From Marinomonas pollencensis (lineage in GTDB: Bacteria > Pseudomonadota > Gammaproteobacteria > Pseudomonadales > Marinomonadaceae), in assembly GCF_003387375.1 (NCBI RefSeq), contig NZ_QUNG01000001.1, forward strand, positions 332,510 to 396,509: a stretch of DNA of 64,000 nucleotides, given 5' to 3'. The position numbers were made by a program, and so were the translations under genes. Under the pieces are notes generated by a model, which was not told the DNA's origin, did no database searches, and was given only the letters and a program-made list of their open reading frames with translations. This document shows positions 31,140-41,335 of this stretch, piece after piece (the first letter of the stretch is position 1; every line of letters begins with the position of its first letter).

Positions 31140-31204
31140 ACTCTACCGTTTACTCTTTTGAATGAAAAATATAGGTTTTGACTCATCGTACAGTGGCTTA
31201 ACCG

Positions 31205-31939
31205 TCAGACAGACCGCGCCCCCTCAGCTATCGAGTCCAGCGAGCTAGATGATGTATGAGTGACAAATAGCATCTCCTCCACCTTAGCAATACGACACTT
31301 CACCCACTCAATTTCTTCCGCCACATTTTCAATGACCGCGACTTTTTCTATTTCTGCTAACGCGCTACGGTATTTGTCTAATGCACTGGCTTTTCTATCG
31401 GCCACTAAATCCACTTTTGCTTGATATAGCAATAAGTCATAATGCACTAAAGAATAGGAAAAGCGCATTAACACAGCCTGGCGCTTCGCGCTTCGACTAT
31501 CAATAATATGTTTTTCTGAAAACTCTCTTAATAATACAGGCAAGAAATGAAGCGCATTTTGTATTTTAGTACAATGCGTTTTGCTCATTACTTTTTCATT
31601 TTTGCTTTTTTGAATCCCATCTCTCAACTGGCTTCTTATTTCTGACAACTCAGGCAAAACCACCATTAACTCAGGCACAGAAACCCGCTTACTCACGAGG
31701 TTTGGCACAATAGAATGCAAATAATCGATCAACAACATCTTGGTTTGAATCGGTAAGTATCGATCAGGTACGGACTCCAGGATTGAAACTAAACGATAAC
31801 TTCTATTAATCAGTTTTTCGATAATTTTTTTCTTCCGAAGCTGCTGCTTTTTTTGCCATACAATAAACGCTGCAACACTGAGTAGAAATATAATACTTAC
31901 AATAAAAACAATCGTTAGTAGAACACTTATTTGCTGCAT
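31205..31939 (-). CDS. Membrane-anchored helical protein of unknown function (paralog B)
   Basis: A 244-residue protein with one N-terminal membrane helix (about residues 6-28), then a basic segment QKKQQLRKKKIIEKLINRSYR. A block VPDRYLPIQTKMLLIDYL corresponds to PPQYQPKDMRLWLFSRL of the neighbouring gene. Late in the sequence, LLLYQAKVDLVADRKASALDKYRSAL parallels the tetratricopeptide-like stretch of the neighbour. The two are adjacent, same strand, 65 bp apart, and probably arose by tandem duplication. Function is unknown. It lies downstream of the PiT transporter, but a terminator separates them. Confidence 0.7.
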   Translation of the reverse strand: MQQISVLLTIVFIVSIIFLLSVAAFIVWQKKQQLRKKKIIEKLINRSYRLVSILESVPDRYLPIQTKMLLIDYLHSIVPNLVSKRVSVPELMVVLPELSEIRSQLRDGIQKSKNEKVMSKTHCTKIQNALHFLPVLLREFSEKHIIDSRSAKRQAVLMRFSYSLVHYDLLLYQAKVDLVADRKASALDKYRSALAEIEKVAVIENVAEEIEWVKCRIAKVEEMLFVTHTSSSSLDSIAEGARSV

Positions 31940-32010
31940 ATTGTCTGGCCTGTCGATTAATCCCTATCTCCCATTACTTTTTTATATCATAGAGCTCGAT
32001 CAAGAGACAC

Positions 32011-32038
32011 AAAAAAGGCCAGTAAAAACTGGCCTTTT
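32011..32038 (-). terminator. Terminator after the PiT transporter gene
   Basis: An AAAAGGCCAGT / ACTGGCCTTTT stem with an AAAA loop. Read leftwards it ends in six T residues, 60 bp after the transporter stop. Confidence 0.87.
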
Positions 32039-32097
32039 AATCACTAGGGATAATAGGAGAATGTCATATTGACGCTTCCTAAACCTCCTGCATAATA

Positions 32098-33672
32098 CTA
32101 ACGAGAGACAGAGAAGCCTAACAGCATGTAAAACAACATAGCAGCAAGCACAGCGGAAGCTGGTACCGTAATCACCCATGCTGCAGCAATTCGAATTAGC
32201 GCTGAACGCTTAACCAATTCTTTCTTAGTCGCTTTTTTAAGTCCTTTACGCTCTTCTTTAGAGATAGGAGAATTTGAGCTTGCTTGCTTCAGCTCCTTCA
32301 GAATAAGGCGCTTTTGGTCTACATCAGCTTCTGTAAAACGTGTCACAAATGACTGAGTCTCATCGACACCAAACCCTGCGTCTTTAGAATGCTTAATAAT
32401 AGCGGCGATCTTTTTATCGTAAGACTGTTTCAAGTATTCACGTAAAAATCCAACACCAAAAATACCACCCACTGCAATATGCGTGGAGCTCACTGGAAGC
32501 CCTAGTTGCGAAGCAATAATGACCGTAATCGACGCGGCCATGGCCACACAAAATGCGCGAGTTTTATCTAGCTCGGTGATTTCACTACCCACTGTTCTAA
32601 TCAGTTTAGGACCGAATAGAGCAAGTCCGATAGCAATACCAATACCACCCACTGCCATTACCCAAAGAGGTATAGAGGCTTTACTGGCAACGGATCCAGT
32701 CATCAAGGCGTCGTTGATGGCAGCTAAAGGCCCAATCGAGTTGGCGACATCATTGGCGCCATGAGCAAAACTTAATAGCGCTGCAGAAACGATTAATGGA
32801 ATAGTAAACAAACTATTCACGGCATCTTTATTGTTTTGCAAAGAAGCAGCCGCTTTGTCCACCATAGGTCGCACAAGGAAGTACGCCGTTAATGCGATGG
32901 CAAAACCGATTAGACCCGCCGTGATAATGTCTAATTTCCAAAGATGCTTAAGGCCTTTAAGAATAAGATAGGTCGAGAAAGCCCAAACCATCAGCCCCAC
33001 CAATAGAGGAACGGTTTTTTGTGCTGCGGCTATCATGTCATTTTTATAGGTAATAGACCGCTTAATATAGATTAAGAATAGAGCGGCTATCACACCACCT
33101 AAGACAGGAGAGATTACCCAACTAGCGACAATAGCAAGCAATTGACTCCAGTTTGCAATATCCCAACCACCAGCGGCAATACCTGCACCTAACACACCAC
33201 CCACAATGGAGTGTGTAGTAGAAACTGGCGCACCTAAGTAAGTAGCTAGGTTAAGCCAAATCGCCCCAGCAAGCAGCGCTGCCATCATTAGCCAAATAAA
33301 AGTCTCGGCATCGGCAATGGCATCTGGATTAATAATGCCTTTTTTAATTGTACCAACAACATTACCACCGGCAATCAAGGCCCCAGCTGCTTCAAATAAT
33401 GCGGCAATTAGGATTGCACCCGTCATAGATAAGGCTTTCGACCCCACCGCAGGGCCCACGTTATTGGCAACATCATTAGCACCAATATTTACCGCCATAT
33501 AGGCACCAATGGCCGCAGCAATAGCAAGAATAGAAAGGTTAGAAACACCTATCCCTTGCCAGGATGCGTAAAAGCCAGCGATAAAAATAAACGCAGCGGC
33601 TAGCAAGATTCGAATAAATTCGCTTCCACCCCATAGGGTAGTTTCTTCTTTCGGGTTATTTGTAAGATCCAT
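32098..33672 (-). CDS. PiT-family inorganic phosphate (or sulfate) permease
   Basis: A 524-residue inner-membrane transporter of the PiT family, which moves metal-phosphate with protons or sodium. The two inverted halves each carry the family motif: GANDVANNVGPAVGSKAL near residue 65 and AHGANDVANSIGPLAA near residue 305. About ten hydrophobic helices surround them. A hydrophilic loop of about 80 residues (400-480, HSKDAGFGVDETQSF) precedes the last helix. No PhoU-like gene adjoins it, as it does in many Pit operons. CysP-type sulfate transport is a less likely alternative. Confidence 0.9.
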   Translation of the reverse strand: MDLTNNPKEETTLWGGSEFIRILLAAAFIFIAGFYASWQGIGVSNLSILAIAAAIGAYMAVNIGANDVANNVGPAVGSKALSMTGAILIAALFEAAGALIAGGNVVGTIKKGIINPDAIADAETFIWLMMAALLAGAIWLNLATYLGAPVSTTHSIVGGVLGAGIAAGGWDIANWSQLLAIVASWVISPVLGGVIAALFLIYIKRSITYKNDMIAAAQKTVPLLVGLMVWAFSTYLILKGLKHLWKLDIITAGLIGFAIALTAYFLVRPMVDKAAASLQNNKDAVNSLFTIPLIVSAALLSFAHGANDVANSIGPLAAINDALMTGSVASKASIPLWVMAVGGIGIAIGLALFGPKLIRTVGSEITELDKTRAFCVAMAASITVIIASQLGLPVSSTHIAVGGIFGVGFLREYLKQSYDKKIAAIIKHSKDAGFGVDETQSFVTRFTEADVDQKRLILKELKQASSNSPISKEERKGLKKATKKELVKRSALIRIAAAWVITVPASAVLAAMLFYMLLGFSVSR

Positions 33673-33999
33673 ATAGGCTCATCTTTACTGATTAATCTAT
33701 GCCAAACCGCTTTTCACTGAACCCAATATAGTGAAAAGAGAAATGCCTACCTTAGCAATTGTAGAATTCGGCTCTGGGGTCATCCTGTCACATTTTGTTC
33801 ATAAAATGCCTTTCGGGCGCCATTCTACACCGAGGGTCCTAAGATAAAAACCCTATAAATATTACATTTTTGTGTCAAAAAGTTTCTTAAAAAAAAGCGC
33901 CTCATACGGCGCTTTTACAAAAAAACTATTTGTCGATAAAACAGTCTATGTTTGCGACCTACCACTCCATCTAAAGTAGTGGCCACTTATAGAGCTTAA
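33673..33999. other. Intergenic region between soxG and the PiT gene
   Basis: 327 bp holding the leftward promoter of the PiT gene and, at its right, the terminator of the sarcosine oxidase operon. I see no gene. Confidence 0.6.
33891..33916 (-). terminator. Terminator of the sdaA-soxBDAG operon
   Basis: An AAAAGCGCC / GGCGCTTTT stem with a six-base loop. Read leftwards it is followed by a run of T, 84 bp after the soxG stop. Confidence 0.85.
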
Positions 34000-34626
34000 C
34001 TAAACCACGGTTAAGCCATATTCTGCCGATGCATCCACTAACCAACGCCAAACATAGTCGGCGAAACTACGTCGCACTATCAGAAAATACTTCCCCTCTG
34101 CTTGGTGGTGAAGCACTAGGGTAGCCTTAGCAAAGGTCGTAGTGACGACTTTACCAACCGGCAAAGAAGCCTCCACATCGTAACCACAACTTTTTTGTAG
34201 CACTTGTTGGACCGCTTCGCCTGACAACGTCATTAAGGTTTGGCCTGCGGATACATCCACCACAGCAAAATGCCCTGTCAATTCAGCACGCAACGACGCT
34301 TCAATCACTGCGGGCTCGATGTTTTCAGCCAAAATAAGCCACTCACCAGGGCTAATCCAAAAGACATAATAACTGTCCGATGCATGACTGGTTAAGGGTT
34401 GAACTGGTAAGGCAAAACCTAATACCTTTTCCACACCGGCTAAGAAATCTGGGTTCTCTGGGCTCCCTCGTAAAGTAAGTTGTGCGCAAAATGGCACTTC
34501 ATTGAACACCACGGCGGCGGCTTCCGCATTTTGATGAGAAACATGGTGCAAGGGTGTTTCTCTGCGTGTTGCACCTTGAGTATTTTGAGCGCGTGCAGCG
34601 AACTCAAAGGTCGTCAAATCAGACAT
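34000..34626 (-). CDS. soxG: Sarcosine oxidase gamma subunit
   Basis: A 208-residue gamma subunit of heterotetrameric sarcosine oxidase. It has a GcvT-like fold (DSYYVFWISPGEWLIL, VVDVSAGQTLMTLSG) and packs against the alpha subunit. Its start MSDLTTFEFA at 34626 has AGGAGAG upstream and overlaps the soxA stop by eight bases (ATGTCTGA), giving translational coupling. The longer frame to 34665 is inside soxA and is discarded. Confidence 0.93.
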   Translation of the reverse strand: MSDLTTFEFAARAQNTQGATRRETPLHHVSHQNAEAAAVVFNEVPFCAQLTLRGSPENPDFLAGVEKVLGFALPVQPLTSHASDSYYVFWISPGEWLILAENIEPAVIEASLRAELTGHFAVVDVSAGQTLMTLSGEAVQQVLQKSCGYDVEASLPVGKVVTTTFAKATLVLHHQAEGKYFLIVRRSFADYVWRWLVDASAEYGLTVV

Positions 34627-37600
34627 TTTGGCGCTCTCCTTCTGGGTCATAAAACACATAATCACAAATCACGGCTTCGATAACACGCCCATCGGCCAAC
34701 GGAAAATATAAGGTTTCACCTTTATGCTTATGGCCTTCTTTGATCACAGCTAACGCGATTGATCGCCCTAAAACAGCACTGTAGTAACTCGAAGTAACAT
34801 GACCTACCATGGTCATTGGAATGGCCTGCTTAGGATCCCATACTGCTTGTGCCCCTTCTGGCAACACCTCATCACTGTTCTTTGTTTTGAGTCCAACAAA
34901 CTGTTTACGGTCGGCTTTTTGCGTATCTGGACGATCAAAAGAGCGCTTGCCAATAAAACTAAAGGCTTTGTTCTTACCCACACACCAGCCCATGTCCATA
35001 TCATAAGGGGTAACGGAACCATCGGTATCCTGACCGACTATAATAAAGCCTTTTTCCGCCCGTAAGACATGCATCGCTTCGGTGCCATAAGGCGTAATAG
35101 AAAACTCTTTGCCAGCCTCAATAAGCGCCTCCCAAACAAATAAACCATCATTCGCTGAGACATTGATTTCATAGGACAATTCGCCCGTAAAACTGATACG
35201 AAAAACCCGTGCAGTGACGCCTGCCACCGACCCATTGCGCCACTCCATAAACTTAAACGCCTCTTTATCAAGGTCAATGTCATGGCAAACTTTAGCCAGC
35301 ACCTTGCGTGCATTCGGTCCAGAAATGGTCATGGTTGACCAATGATCAGTCACCGACGACATATAGACTTCAAGCTCAGGCCACTCTGTCTGATGCCATA
35401 ATTCTAACCACTCTAAGACAGCCGCAGCCCCGCCAGTGGTCGTGGTAACAATAAAGTGATCATCTGCTAAACACGAGGTCACACCATCGTCCATGATCAT
35501 GCCATCTTCTTTTAACATTAAGCCATAACGACATTTCCCTATCGCCAACTTAGACCAAGCGTTGGTATAAACTCGATTCAGAAATTCACGGGCATCTTTG
35601 CCTTGAATGTCTATTTTGCCTAACGTAGAGGCATCTAGAATCCCTACGCTATTACGGGTAGCTAAACACTCTCGGTTTAATGCCTCCGATAAGCTTTCAC
35701 CTGGCTGAGGGTAATACCAAGGCCGCTTCCATTGACCAACATCTTCAAACACAGCGCCATTATCAATATGCCATTGGTGGATTGCGGTATAACGCTCGGG
35801 ATCAAACAAAGTGTCTGCATCACGCCCCGCTAATGCACCAAAAGTTGAAGGTGTATAAGACGGCCTAAAAATCGTGGTGCCAGTTTCTTCAATACTCTTG
35901 CCCAATGAACGTGCAGCAATCGCCATGCCGTTCACATTGCCAAGCTTACCTTGATCTGTACCAAAGCCCATGGCGGTATAACGCTTAACATGCTCAATCG
36001 ACTCGAACCCTTCACGGGTCGCCAGCTCAATACCAGCTGCGGTCACATCATTTTGTAAATCAACAAATTGCTTGGGTGCTCGACTGACATTTTTTTTATG
36101 TGGCACCAGAAACAAGGCTTGAGCCTTGCCTTCTGCTAAGCGCTCAATGTCTGGCTTAGTCATCAGCAGCTCACCATCACCAAAGCCTGCTTGTGCCGCC
36201 GCTTTGCTGCCCGTCTCCAAGCCACCATGAACACAATCAGCCAGTTGATGATCGCCCATTATTGAGCCAACACAATGTTGCGCCTGTAATGCTTTACCCG
36301 GAACAAAACCAATAATGTCATCACGCCAGACAGGACGAGACCCTGTGTGGCAGCTTAAATGCACAACCGGGCTCCAGCCTCCTGAAGTGGCTACCGTATC
36401 GCAATCGTAGGTTTTAACGTCTCCTATTATGCGATCGCCTTCCGCGCTGATAGCCGCCACCGACGCTGAATAAACACGTCGTCCGCCTTTAACCTCCATA
36501 ACGCCATGACCAAACCAAACGTCAATACCTAGCGCTTTGGCCTCAGCGACTAAAGCACCATCAGAATGGGGACGAGAATCAGCTATACCGACCACATTAC
36601 GCCCCGCTTTAGACCATTCTATGGCGGCCAAATAACCACTGTCATTGGCGGTCGACACAATCAAGTTATGACCTGGTACAACGGCATAACGTTTAATATA
36701 GGTAGTGACCGAAGACGCGAGCATGACGCCTGGCACATCATTGTTAGCAAATACTAGCGGCCGCTCTTGTGCCCCTGCGGCCAAAATCACTTGCTTAGCA
36801 CGAATACGATGAGAGCGTTGACGCGTCCCCGAGACAGCACGCTCGCCAAGATGATCGGTACGTCGTTCAATCGCCACTAAAAAATTATGATCGAAGTAGC
36901 CCATCACTGTAGTCTTAGGCAATACTTTTACATTGCTCATGGCATTTAGCTCTGCCACCATCTCAGCTAGCCATAGACTGCTGGACTGACCATTAATGGT
37001 TTGCTCGAAGGTCAGCAGATGACCTCCCATTTCGCTCTGCTCATCCGCAATGATGACGCGAGCGCCTGTTTTCGCGGCGGCATAAGCCGCACTCAACCCC
37101 GCAGGACCACCCCCTACTACCATCACATCACAGTGCTGATTAAACTTATCATAGGTATCTGGGTCTGGAGCTGTCGGCGCTTTACCTAGGCCTGCGGCTT
37201 TGCGAATAAAGTGCTCATAGGTCATCCACAACTTTTGCGGATACATAAACGTCTTATAATAGAACCCAGGCGGCATCATGGCGCCTGCCTTGCCCAGATA
37301 AGACATCAGATCGAACTGTAAACTCGGCCAGCCTGCTACCGGGTTAGAAACCAAGCCGCTATACAATTCTTGCTGTGTCGCTCGCACATTGGGTACAGTT
37401 GAATCGCCGGTACCAAGCTGAACCACACCATTTGGTTCTTCGCTACCATGTCCTGTAATGCCGCGCGCACGAGAATACTTGAAGCTGCGGCCAACCACAT
37501 CAACCCCATTTGCCAATAACGCTGAGGCTAAGGTATCTCCTTCATAGCCCTTATATGTCTGACCAGCAAAACTGAAATTTAATACTCTATTACGGTCAAT

Positions 37601-37636
37601 CCGGCCCCCTTGGGCTAAGCGATTTTGTTGGCTCAT
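34619..37636 (-). CDS. soxA: Sarcosine oxidase alpha subunit
   Basis: A 1005-residue alpha subunit. The N-terminal part has a ferredoxin-like FAGQTYKGYEGDTLASALLANG region, then a dinucleotide-binding domain (VMVVGGGPAGLSAAYAAAKTG) for NAD. The C-terminal 400 residues are a GcvT/aminomethyltransferase-like folate domain (STLGKIDIQGKDAREFLNRV, GIDAYG-type ending). The complex oxidises sarcosine to glycine, forming H2O2 and passing the C1 unit to tetrahydrofolate as 5,10-methylene-THF. Its ATG overlaps the soxD stop by four bases. Confidence 0.96.
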   Translation of the reverse strand: MSQQNRLAQGGRIDRNRVLNFSFAGQTYKGYEGDTLASALLANGVDVVGRSFKYSRARGITGHGSEEPNGVVQLGTGDSTVPNVRATQQELYSGLVSNPVAGWPSLQFDLMSYLGKAGAMMPPGFYYKTFMYPQKLWMTYEHFIRKAAGLGKAPTAPDPDTYDKFNQHCDVMVVGGGPAGLSAAYAAAKTGARVIIADEQSEMGGHLLTFEQTINGQSSSLWLAEMVAELNAMSNVKVLPKTTVMGYFDHNFLVAIERRTDHLGERAVSGTRQRSHRIRAKQVILAAGAQERPLVFANNDVPGVMLASSVTTYIKRYAVVPGHNLIVSTANDSGYLAAIEWSKAGRNVVGIADSRPHSDGALVAEAKALGIDVWFGHGVMEVKGGRRVYSASVAAISAEGDRIIGDVKTYDCDTVATSGGWSPVVHLSCHTGSRPVWRDDIIGFVPGKALQAQHCVGSIMGDHQLADCVHGGLETGSKAAAQAGFGDGELLMTKPDIERLAEGKAQALFLVPHKKNVSRAPKQFVDLQNDVTAAGIELATREGFESIEHVKRYTAMGFGTDQGKLGNVNGMAIAARSLGKSIEETGTTIFRPSYTPSTFGALAGRDADTLFDPERYTAIHQWHIDNGAVFEDVGQWKRPWYYPQPGESLSEALNRECLATRNSVGILDASTLGKIDIQGKDAREFLNRVYTNAWSKLAIGKCRYGLMLKEDGMIMDDGVTSCLADDHFIVTTTTGGAAAVLEWLELWHQTEWPELEVYMSSVTDHWSTMTISGPNARKVLAKVCHDIDLDKEAFKFMEWRNGSVAGVTARVFRISFTGELSYEINVSANDGLFVWEALIEAGKEFSITPYGTEAMHVLRAEKGFIIVGQDTDGSVTPYDMDMGWCVGKNKAFSFIGKRSFDRPDTQKADRKQFVGLKTKNSDEVLPEGAQAVWDPKQAIPMTMVGHVTSSYYSAVLGRSIALAVIKEGHKHKGETLYFPLADGRVIEAVICDYVFYDPEGERQNV

Positions 37637-37929
37637 TCCGTTTCTTCCTTATCGGTTACAGCTGGCGTTTCACCTATTTTGTAGGTTTCATAAATCTCAT
37701 AAGTAACTGTGTTGCGAGTAACGTTAAAAAAACGTCGACAACCGCTCACGTGATACCACATTTCATGATGGATGCCTTTGGAGTTATTACGGAAGAACAA
37801 ATAATCCCCCCACTCTTTATCCGATAACGACTCTGGATCTTTGGGTCGAACAATATGCGCCTGACCACGATAATGAAACTCGTTTTCTTCGCGCAATTCC
37901 TGACAATAGGGACAAAATAGATGCAACAT
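37633..37929 (-). CDS. soxD: Sarcosine oxidase delta subunit
   Basis: A 98-residue zinc-binding delta subunit. HLFCPYCQELREENEFHYRGQAH gives the first Cys pair (Cys6, Cys9) and a His, and WYHVSGCRRFFNVTRNT provides the later His and Cys. The family length is about 95-105. It is the second gene of soxBDAG and lies 11 bp behind soxB. Confidence 0.95.
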   Translation of the reverse strand: MLHLFCPYCQELREENEFHYRGQAHIVRPKDPESLSDKEWGDYLFFRNNSKGIHHEMWYHVSGCRRFFNVTRNTVTYEIYETYKIGETPAVTDKEETE

Positions 37930-37940
37930 AAAACAGCCTC

Positions 37941-39191
37941 CTAGTGAGCGACACCTGCCGCGCCATGTTCGTCAATAAGATGCCCCGAATGGAAGCGATC
38001 GATACTAAAAGGCTTGGCCAACGGATGCGGTTCGTCTTTCGCAACCGTATGAGCAAACACATTTCCAGAACCAGGAGTCGCTTTAAAGCCACCGGTTCCC
38101 CAGCCACAGTTAAAATACAAACCTGGGATATGTGTCTTAGATATAATCGGACTGGCATCCGGTGTGGTGTCAACAATTCCTCCCCACGCACGGTTCATTC
38201 GCACTCGCCTAACATCAGGAAACATTTCACAAATCGCTGCTAAAGTGTGCTCAATAACCGGAAACGAACCGCGCTGGCCATACCCTGTGTAGCTGTCTAT
38301 GCCGGCACCGATGACCAAATCGCCTTTATCCGACTGACTCATATAGCCATGCACTGCATTGGACATTACCACGGTATCTAGAATCGGTTTGATCGGCTCA
38401 GAGACGCAGGCTTGCAATGGATGACTCTCAATAGGCAGTTCCATACCCACCATTTTCGCCAATAACGACGAGCTACCCGCAGTAACACAGGCCACTTTCT
38501 TCGCGGCAATAAAGCCGCGATTGGTTTCTACGCCACACACCGCACCTTCATGGCGACGGATGCCTACTACTTCCGTTTGTTGTAATAAATCAACGCCCAA
38601 TGAATCGGCAGCACGGGCAAAACCCCAGGCCACCGCATCATGACGTGCGACACCACCACGGGCTTGCCAAGAAGCGCCCAAAACAGGGTAACGAGCCCGC
38701 TCAGAACAATCCAAAAGCGGGCAGATCTCTTGCACTTGTTTGGCGTTCAATACCTCACCATCAATACCATTGAGGCGATTGGCATTGACGCGACGTTCAA
38801 TGTCTCTCATGTCCTGAAGATTATGCCCAAGGTTCAACACGCCACGTGGCGAATACATCACGTTATAGTTCAAGTCTTGGCTCAAACCTTCCCATAGTTT
38901 CATCGAGTGCTCGAATAAATGAGCCGCTTCATCCCAAAGGTAATTTGATCGCAGTATTGTGGTATTACGGGCGGTATTGCCGCCCCCTAAATAACCTTTT
39001 TCTACCACTGCAACATTGGTAATGCCATGCTCTTTAGCAAGATAATAAGCCGTTGCTAAACCGTGCCCTCCACCGCCAACAATCACCACGTCGTAAACAT
39101 CCTTGGGAGTTGGGTTACGCCATACTTTTTGCCAGTTTTCATGGTGACTTAACGCATGCCTGAATAGACTAAACACTGAATAACGACTCAT
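37941..39191 (-). CDS. soxB: Sarcosine oxidase beta subunit
   Basis: A 416-residue DAO-type flavoprotein that carries the sarcosine dehydrogenation site. The FAD-binding motif is [19 protein letters not shown] near residue 33. His184 in [12 protein letters not shown] aligns, by my reading, with the histidine that binds FMN covalently. The C-terminal [20 protein letters not shown] is conserved. It is the first sox gene and lies 60 bp behind sdaA, probably in the same transcript. Confidence 0.96.
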   Translation of the reverse strand: MSRYSVFSLFRHALSHHENWQKVWRNPTPKDVYDVVIVGGGGHGLATAYYLAKEHGITNVAVVEKGYLGGGNTARNTTILRSNYLWDEAAHLFEHSMKLWEGLSQDLNYNVMYSPRGVLNLGHNLQDMRDIERRVNANRLNGIDGEVLNAKQVQEICPLLDCSERARYPVLGASWQARGGVARHDAVAWGFARAADSLGVDLLQQTEVVGIRRHEGAVCGVETNRGFIAAKKVACVTAGSSSLLAKMVGMELPIESHPLQACVSEPIKPILDTVVMSNAVHGYMSQSDKGDLVIGAGIDSYTGYGQRGSFPVIEHTLAAICEMFPDVRRVRMNRAWGGIVDTTPDASPIISKTHIPGLYFNCGWGTGGFKATPGSGNVFAHTVAKDEPHPLAKPFSIDRFHSGHLIDEHGAAGVAH

Positions 39192-39251
39192 AACACCATC
39201 CTATACACTCGATAACACGGTTCTAAAACGATTTATCACTAATCTGCTATA

Positions 39252-40634
39252 TCAGCACTCAATGACATTAACAGCGAGTCCACCGCGGGAAGTTTCTTTG
39301 TACTTATCATTCATATCACGCCCGGTATCGCGCATAGTACGAATGACTTTATCCAAAGAAACATAATGAGAACCATCTCCTCGTATTGCCATTGAAGCTG
39401 AGTTAATGGCTTTCATTGCCGCCATGGCGTTGCGTTCGATACAAGGTACTTGAACCAGCCCACCGATCGGGTCACAGGTCAGCCCTAAGTTATGTTCCAT
39501 ACCAATTTCTGCCGCATTTTCAATCTGCTCTGGGGAGCCTCCTGTCGCTGCCGCCAATCCAGCGGCAGCCATAGCACAAGCAGAGCCGACCTCTCCCTGA
39601 CAGCCCACCTCGGCTCCAGAAATAGACGCATTTTCCTTGAACAACATGCCAATCGCGGCGGCAGTTAAAAAGAACTCGATGATGCCGTCTTCACTAGAGC
39701 GTGGGCAAAACTCCCAGTAATAATGTAGGACAGCAGGAATAATGCCAGCCGCACCATTGGTTGGCGCCGTTACTACACGTCCCCCTGCGGCGTTTTCTTC
39801 ATTGACTGCTAAGGCATATAAATTCACCCAATCCATTGCGCCAAGAGAAGGCGTTATCATATCCATACGGGTTTTACTGGTTAAATCTCGGTACAAACTG
39901 GCCGCTCGACGTTTTACCTTTAAGCCTCCTGGCAAAATACCTTCATTACGCATGCCGTTTTTGACACACTCCTCCATGACGTTCCAAATACCAATAATGC
40001 CAGAGCGTATTTGCGCTTCACTGCGCCACACTTTTTCATTTTCTAGCATGATCTGAGCAATACTCAGGTCGTGTTTTTTGCATAAGCTAATCAAGGTTTC
40101 TGCACTGTGGAATTCAAACGGCAGGACCGTGTTATCTTCAACTAACTCCACTTCACCTTGTGCATTTTCCTCGACAATAAAACCGCCGCCAACCGAGTAA
40201 AAAGTTGACTGATGTAAGGATTCGCCACTCGCGGCAAAGGCTTCTAGCACCATGCCATTTGCATGAAAATCTAACCGGTCAATACGGTGATAAATTAAAT
40301 CCGTCTGCACATTAATAGACACCGCCTGCTTGGTAAGTAGCTTGATCACAGAACTGGATTCAATTTCACTTACGCGCCCTTCTATAATGCTCGGGTCAAC
40401 CACATCAGGAAGCGCTCCTTCTAACCCCATTAATACCGCTTTACCTGTGCCATGCCCTTTACCTGTGGCACCTAGAGAACCATACAAATCAACCTTTAAG
40501 CTGCTCACTTGAGACAGTAAATTAAGTGCTTCTAGCTGCTCAGAAAATTGACAGGCGGCGACCATAGGACCAACGGTATGGGAGCTCGACGGCCCAATGC
40601 CTACCTTAAAAAGATCAAATAAACTGATTGCCAT
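39252..40634 (-). CDS. sdaA: L-serine dehydratase, single-chain iron-sulfur type
   Basis: A 460-residue [4Fe-4S] enzyme that converts L-serine to pyruvate and ammonia. The start SLFDLFKVGIGPSSSHTVGPM is diagnostic. Cluster cysteines are in GCQGEVGSACAMAAAG and LTCDPIGGLVQVPCIERNAM. Here it leads the soxBDAG operon. Sarcosine gives glycine plus a C1 unit. Glycine hydroxymethyltransferase (not in the window) would combine them to serine, and SdaA would feed pyruvate to central metabolism. Confidence 0.95.
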   Translation of the reverse strand: MAISLFDLFKVGIGPSSSHTVGPMVAACQFSEQLEALNLLSQVSSLKVDLYGSLGATGKGHGTGKAVLMGLEGALPDVVDPSIIEGRVSEIESSSVIKLLTKQAVSINVQTDLIYHRIDRLDFHANGMVLEAFAASGESLHQSTFYSVGGGFIVEENAQGEVELVEDNTVLPFEFHSAETLISLCKKHDLSIAQIMLENEKVWRSEAQIRSGIIGIWNVMEECVKNGMRNEGILPGGLKVKRRAASLYRDLTSKTRMDMITPSLGAMDWVNLYALAVNEENAAGGRVVTAPTNGAAGIIPAVLHYYWEFCPRSSEDGIIEFFLTAAAIGMLFKENASISGAEVGCQGEVGSACAMAAAGLAAATGGSPEQIENAAEIGMEHNLGLTCDPIGGLVQVPCIERNAMAAMKAINSASMAIRGDGSHYVSLDKVIRTMRDTGRDMNDKYKETSRGGLAVNVIEC

Positions 40635-41335
40635 GACTACGCTTTCCTCTTTTTCTGGAACCCTGGCATGATGAAAAACACAGCGTTCGGTTGTTTTTAT
40701 TATTTGTATAACGGCAAGATATGAGAAACATCACTCCTGCCTCACTGTCATCTTTTTATCATGATTAGCCAAGCGAACAAGAAGTTAAATGCAAAATTGC
40801 CGCTAACAAATAAACACGCGCCACGTTAAGGCAACATTGTGTGTGCCATCAGGCTGAATTATTTACCTGAAAACGACATCTTTATGCCCTCACGCTCCGG
40901 TACGAAAGCTCAACTCACAATACTTTCAAAGATCCCTGCTTAATATGAATTTGACGCAAGAAAGAAACCATTCAAAAAATCAACCACTTAAGCCATCCAT
41001 TTTGTAAGTATAAGTAACTGAAATTGTTGAAAATTTCCCTTCTATCAAAACAAACCAAAATGGCCTGTTAAGCGAAATCCCCCATTAAACCTCGCTATGA
41101 GCAATCTCATTGAGATGAATGAATTTTATTTTGTGCACATTTGTTACAAAGTATGCAATTCGTCATTGTTTTTTGTATAGTGTCTGCAGGCTTTATTACG
41201 CATTTCTACTTTACGGCTGAAGTAAAGCCATTCTTTTTAGCATGTTGGCCTTTTCTCAAAAAGGTTTCAAAAACAGCATCCAATAAAAACGAACACAGAG
41301 ATTTACCCTTCACACCCAAAGGAAGAGGATTAATT
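40635..41335. other. Divergent promoter region between sdaA and the Usp gene
   Basis: About 700 bp without a supportable gene. An open frame running into the Usp gene from 41141 starts at a TTG without a ribosome binding site and encodes a hydrophobic stretch unlike any Usp, so I exclude it. I looked for a glycine riboswitch, which often precedes glycine symporters, and saw no matching aptamer core. A regulator site for sdaA-sox is likely but not identified. Confidence 0.55.

Noticed and set aside
33785-33802. A Pho-box-like pair (CTGTCAC and TGTTCAT, 11-bp period) upstream of the PiT transporter.
   Set aside because: The second half-site matches poorly and the orientation is opposite to the gene. 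PiT transporters are usually not PhoB-dependent.
40635-41335. A glycine riboswitch upstream of sdaA or of the Usp-symporter genes.
   Set aside because: The conserved aptamer core was not found on either strand.
41141-41335. An N-terminal extension of the Usp protein with a hydrophobic stretch.
   Set aside because: It starts at TTG without a binding site, while the family start at 41336 has a strong one.
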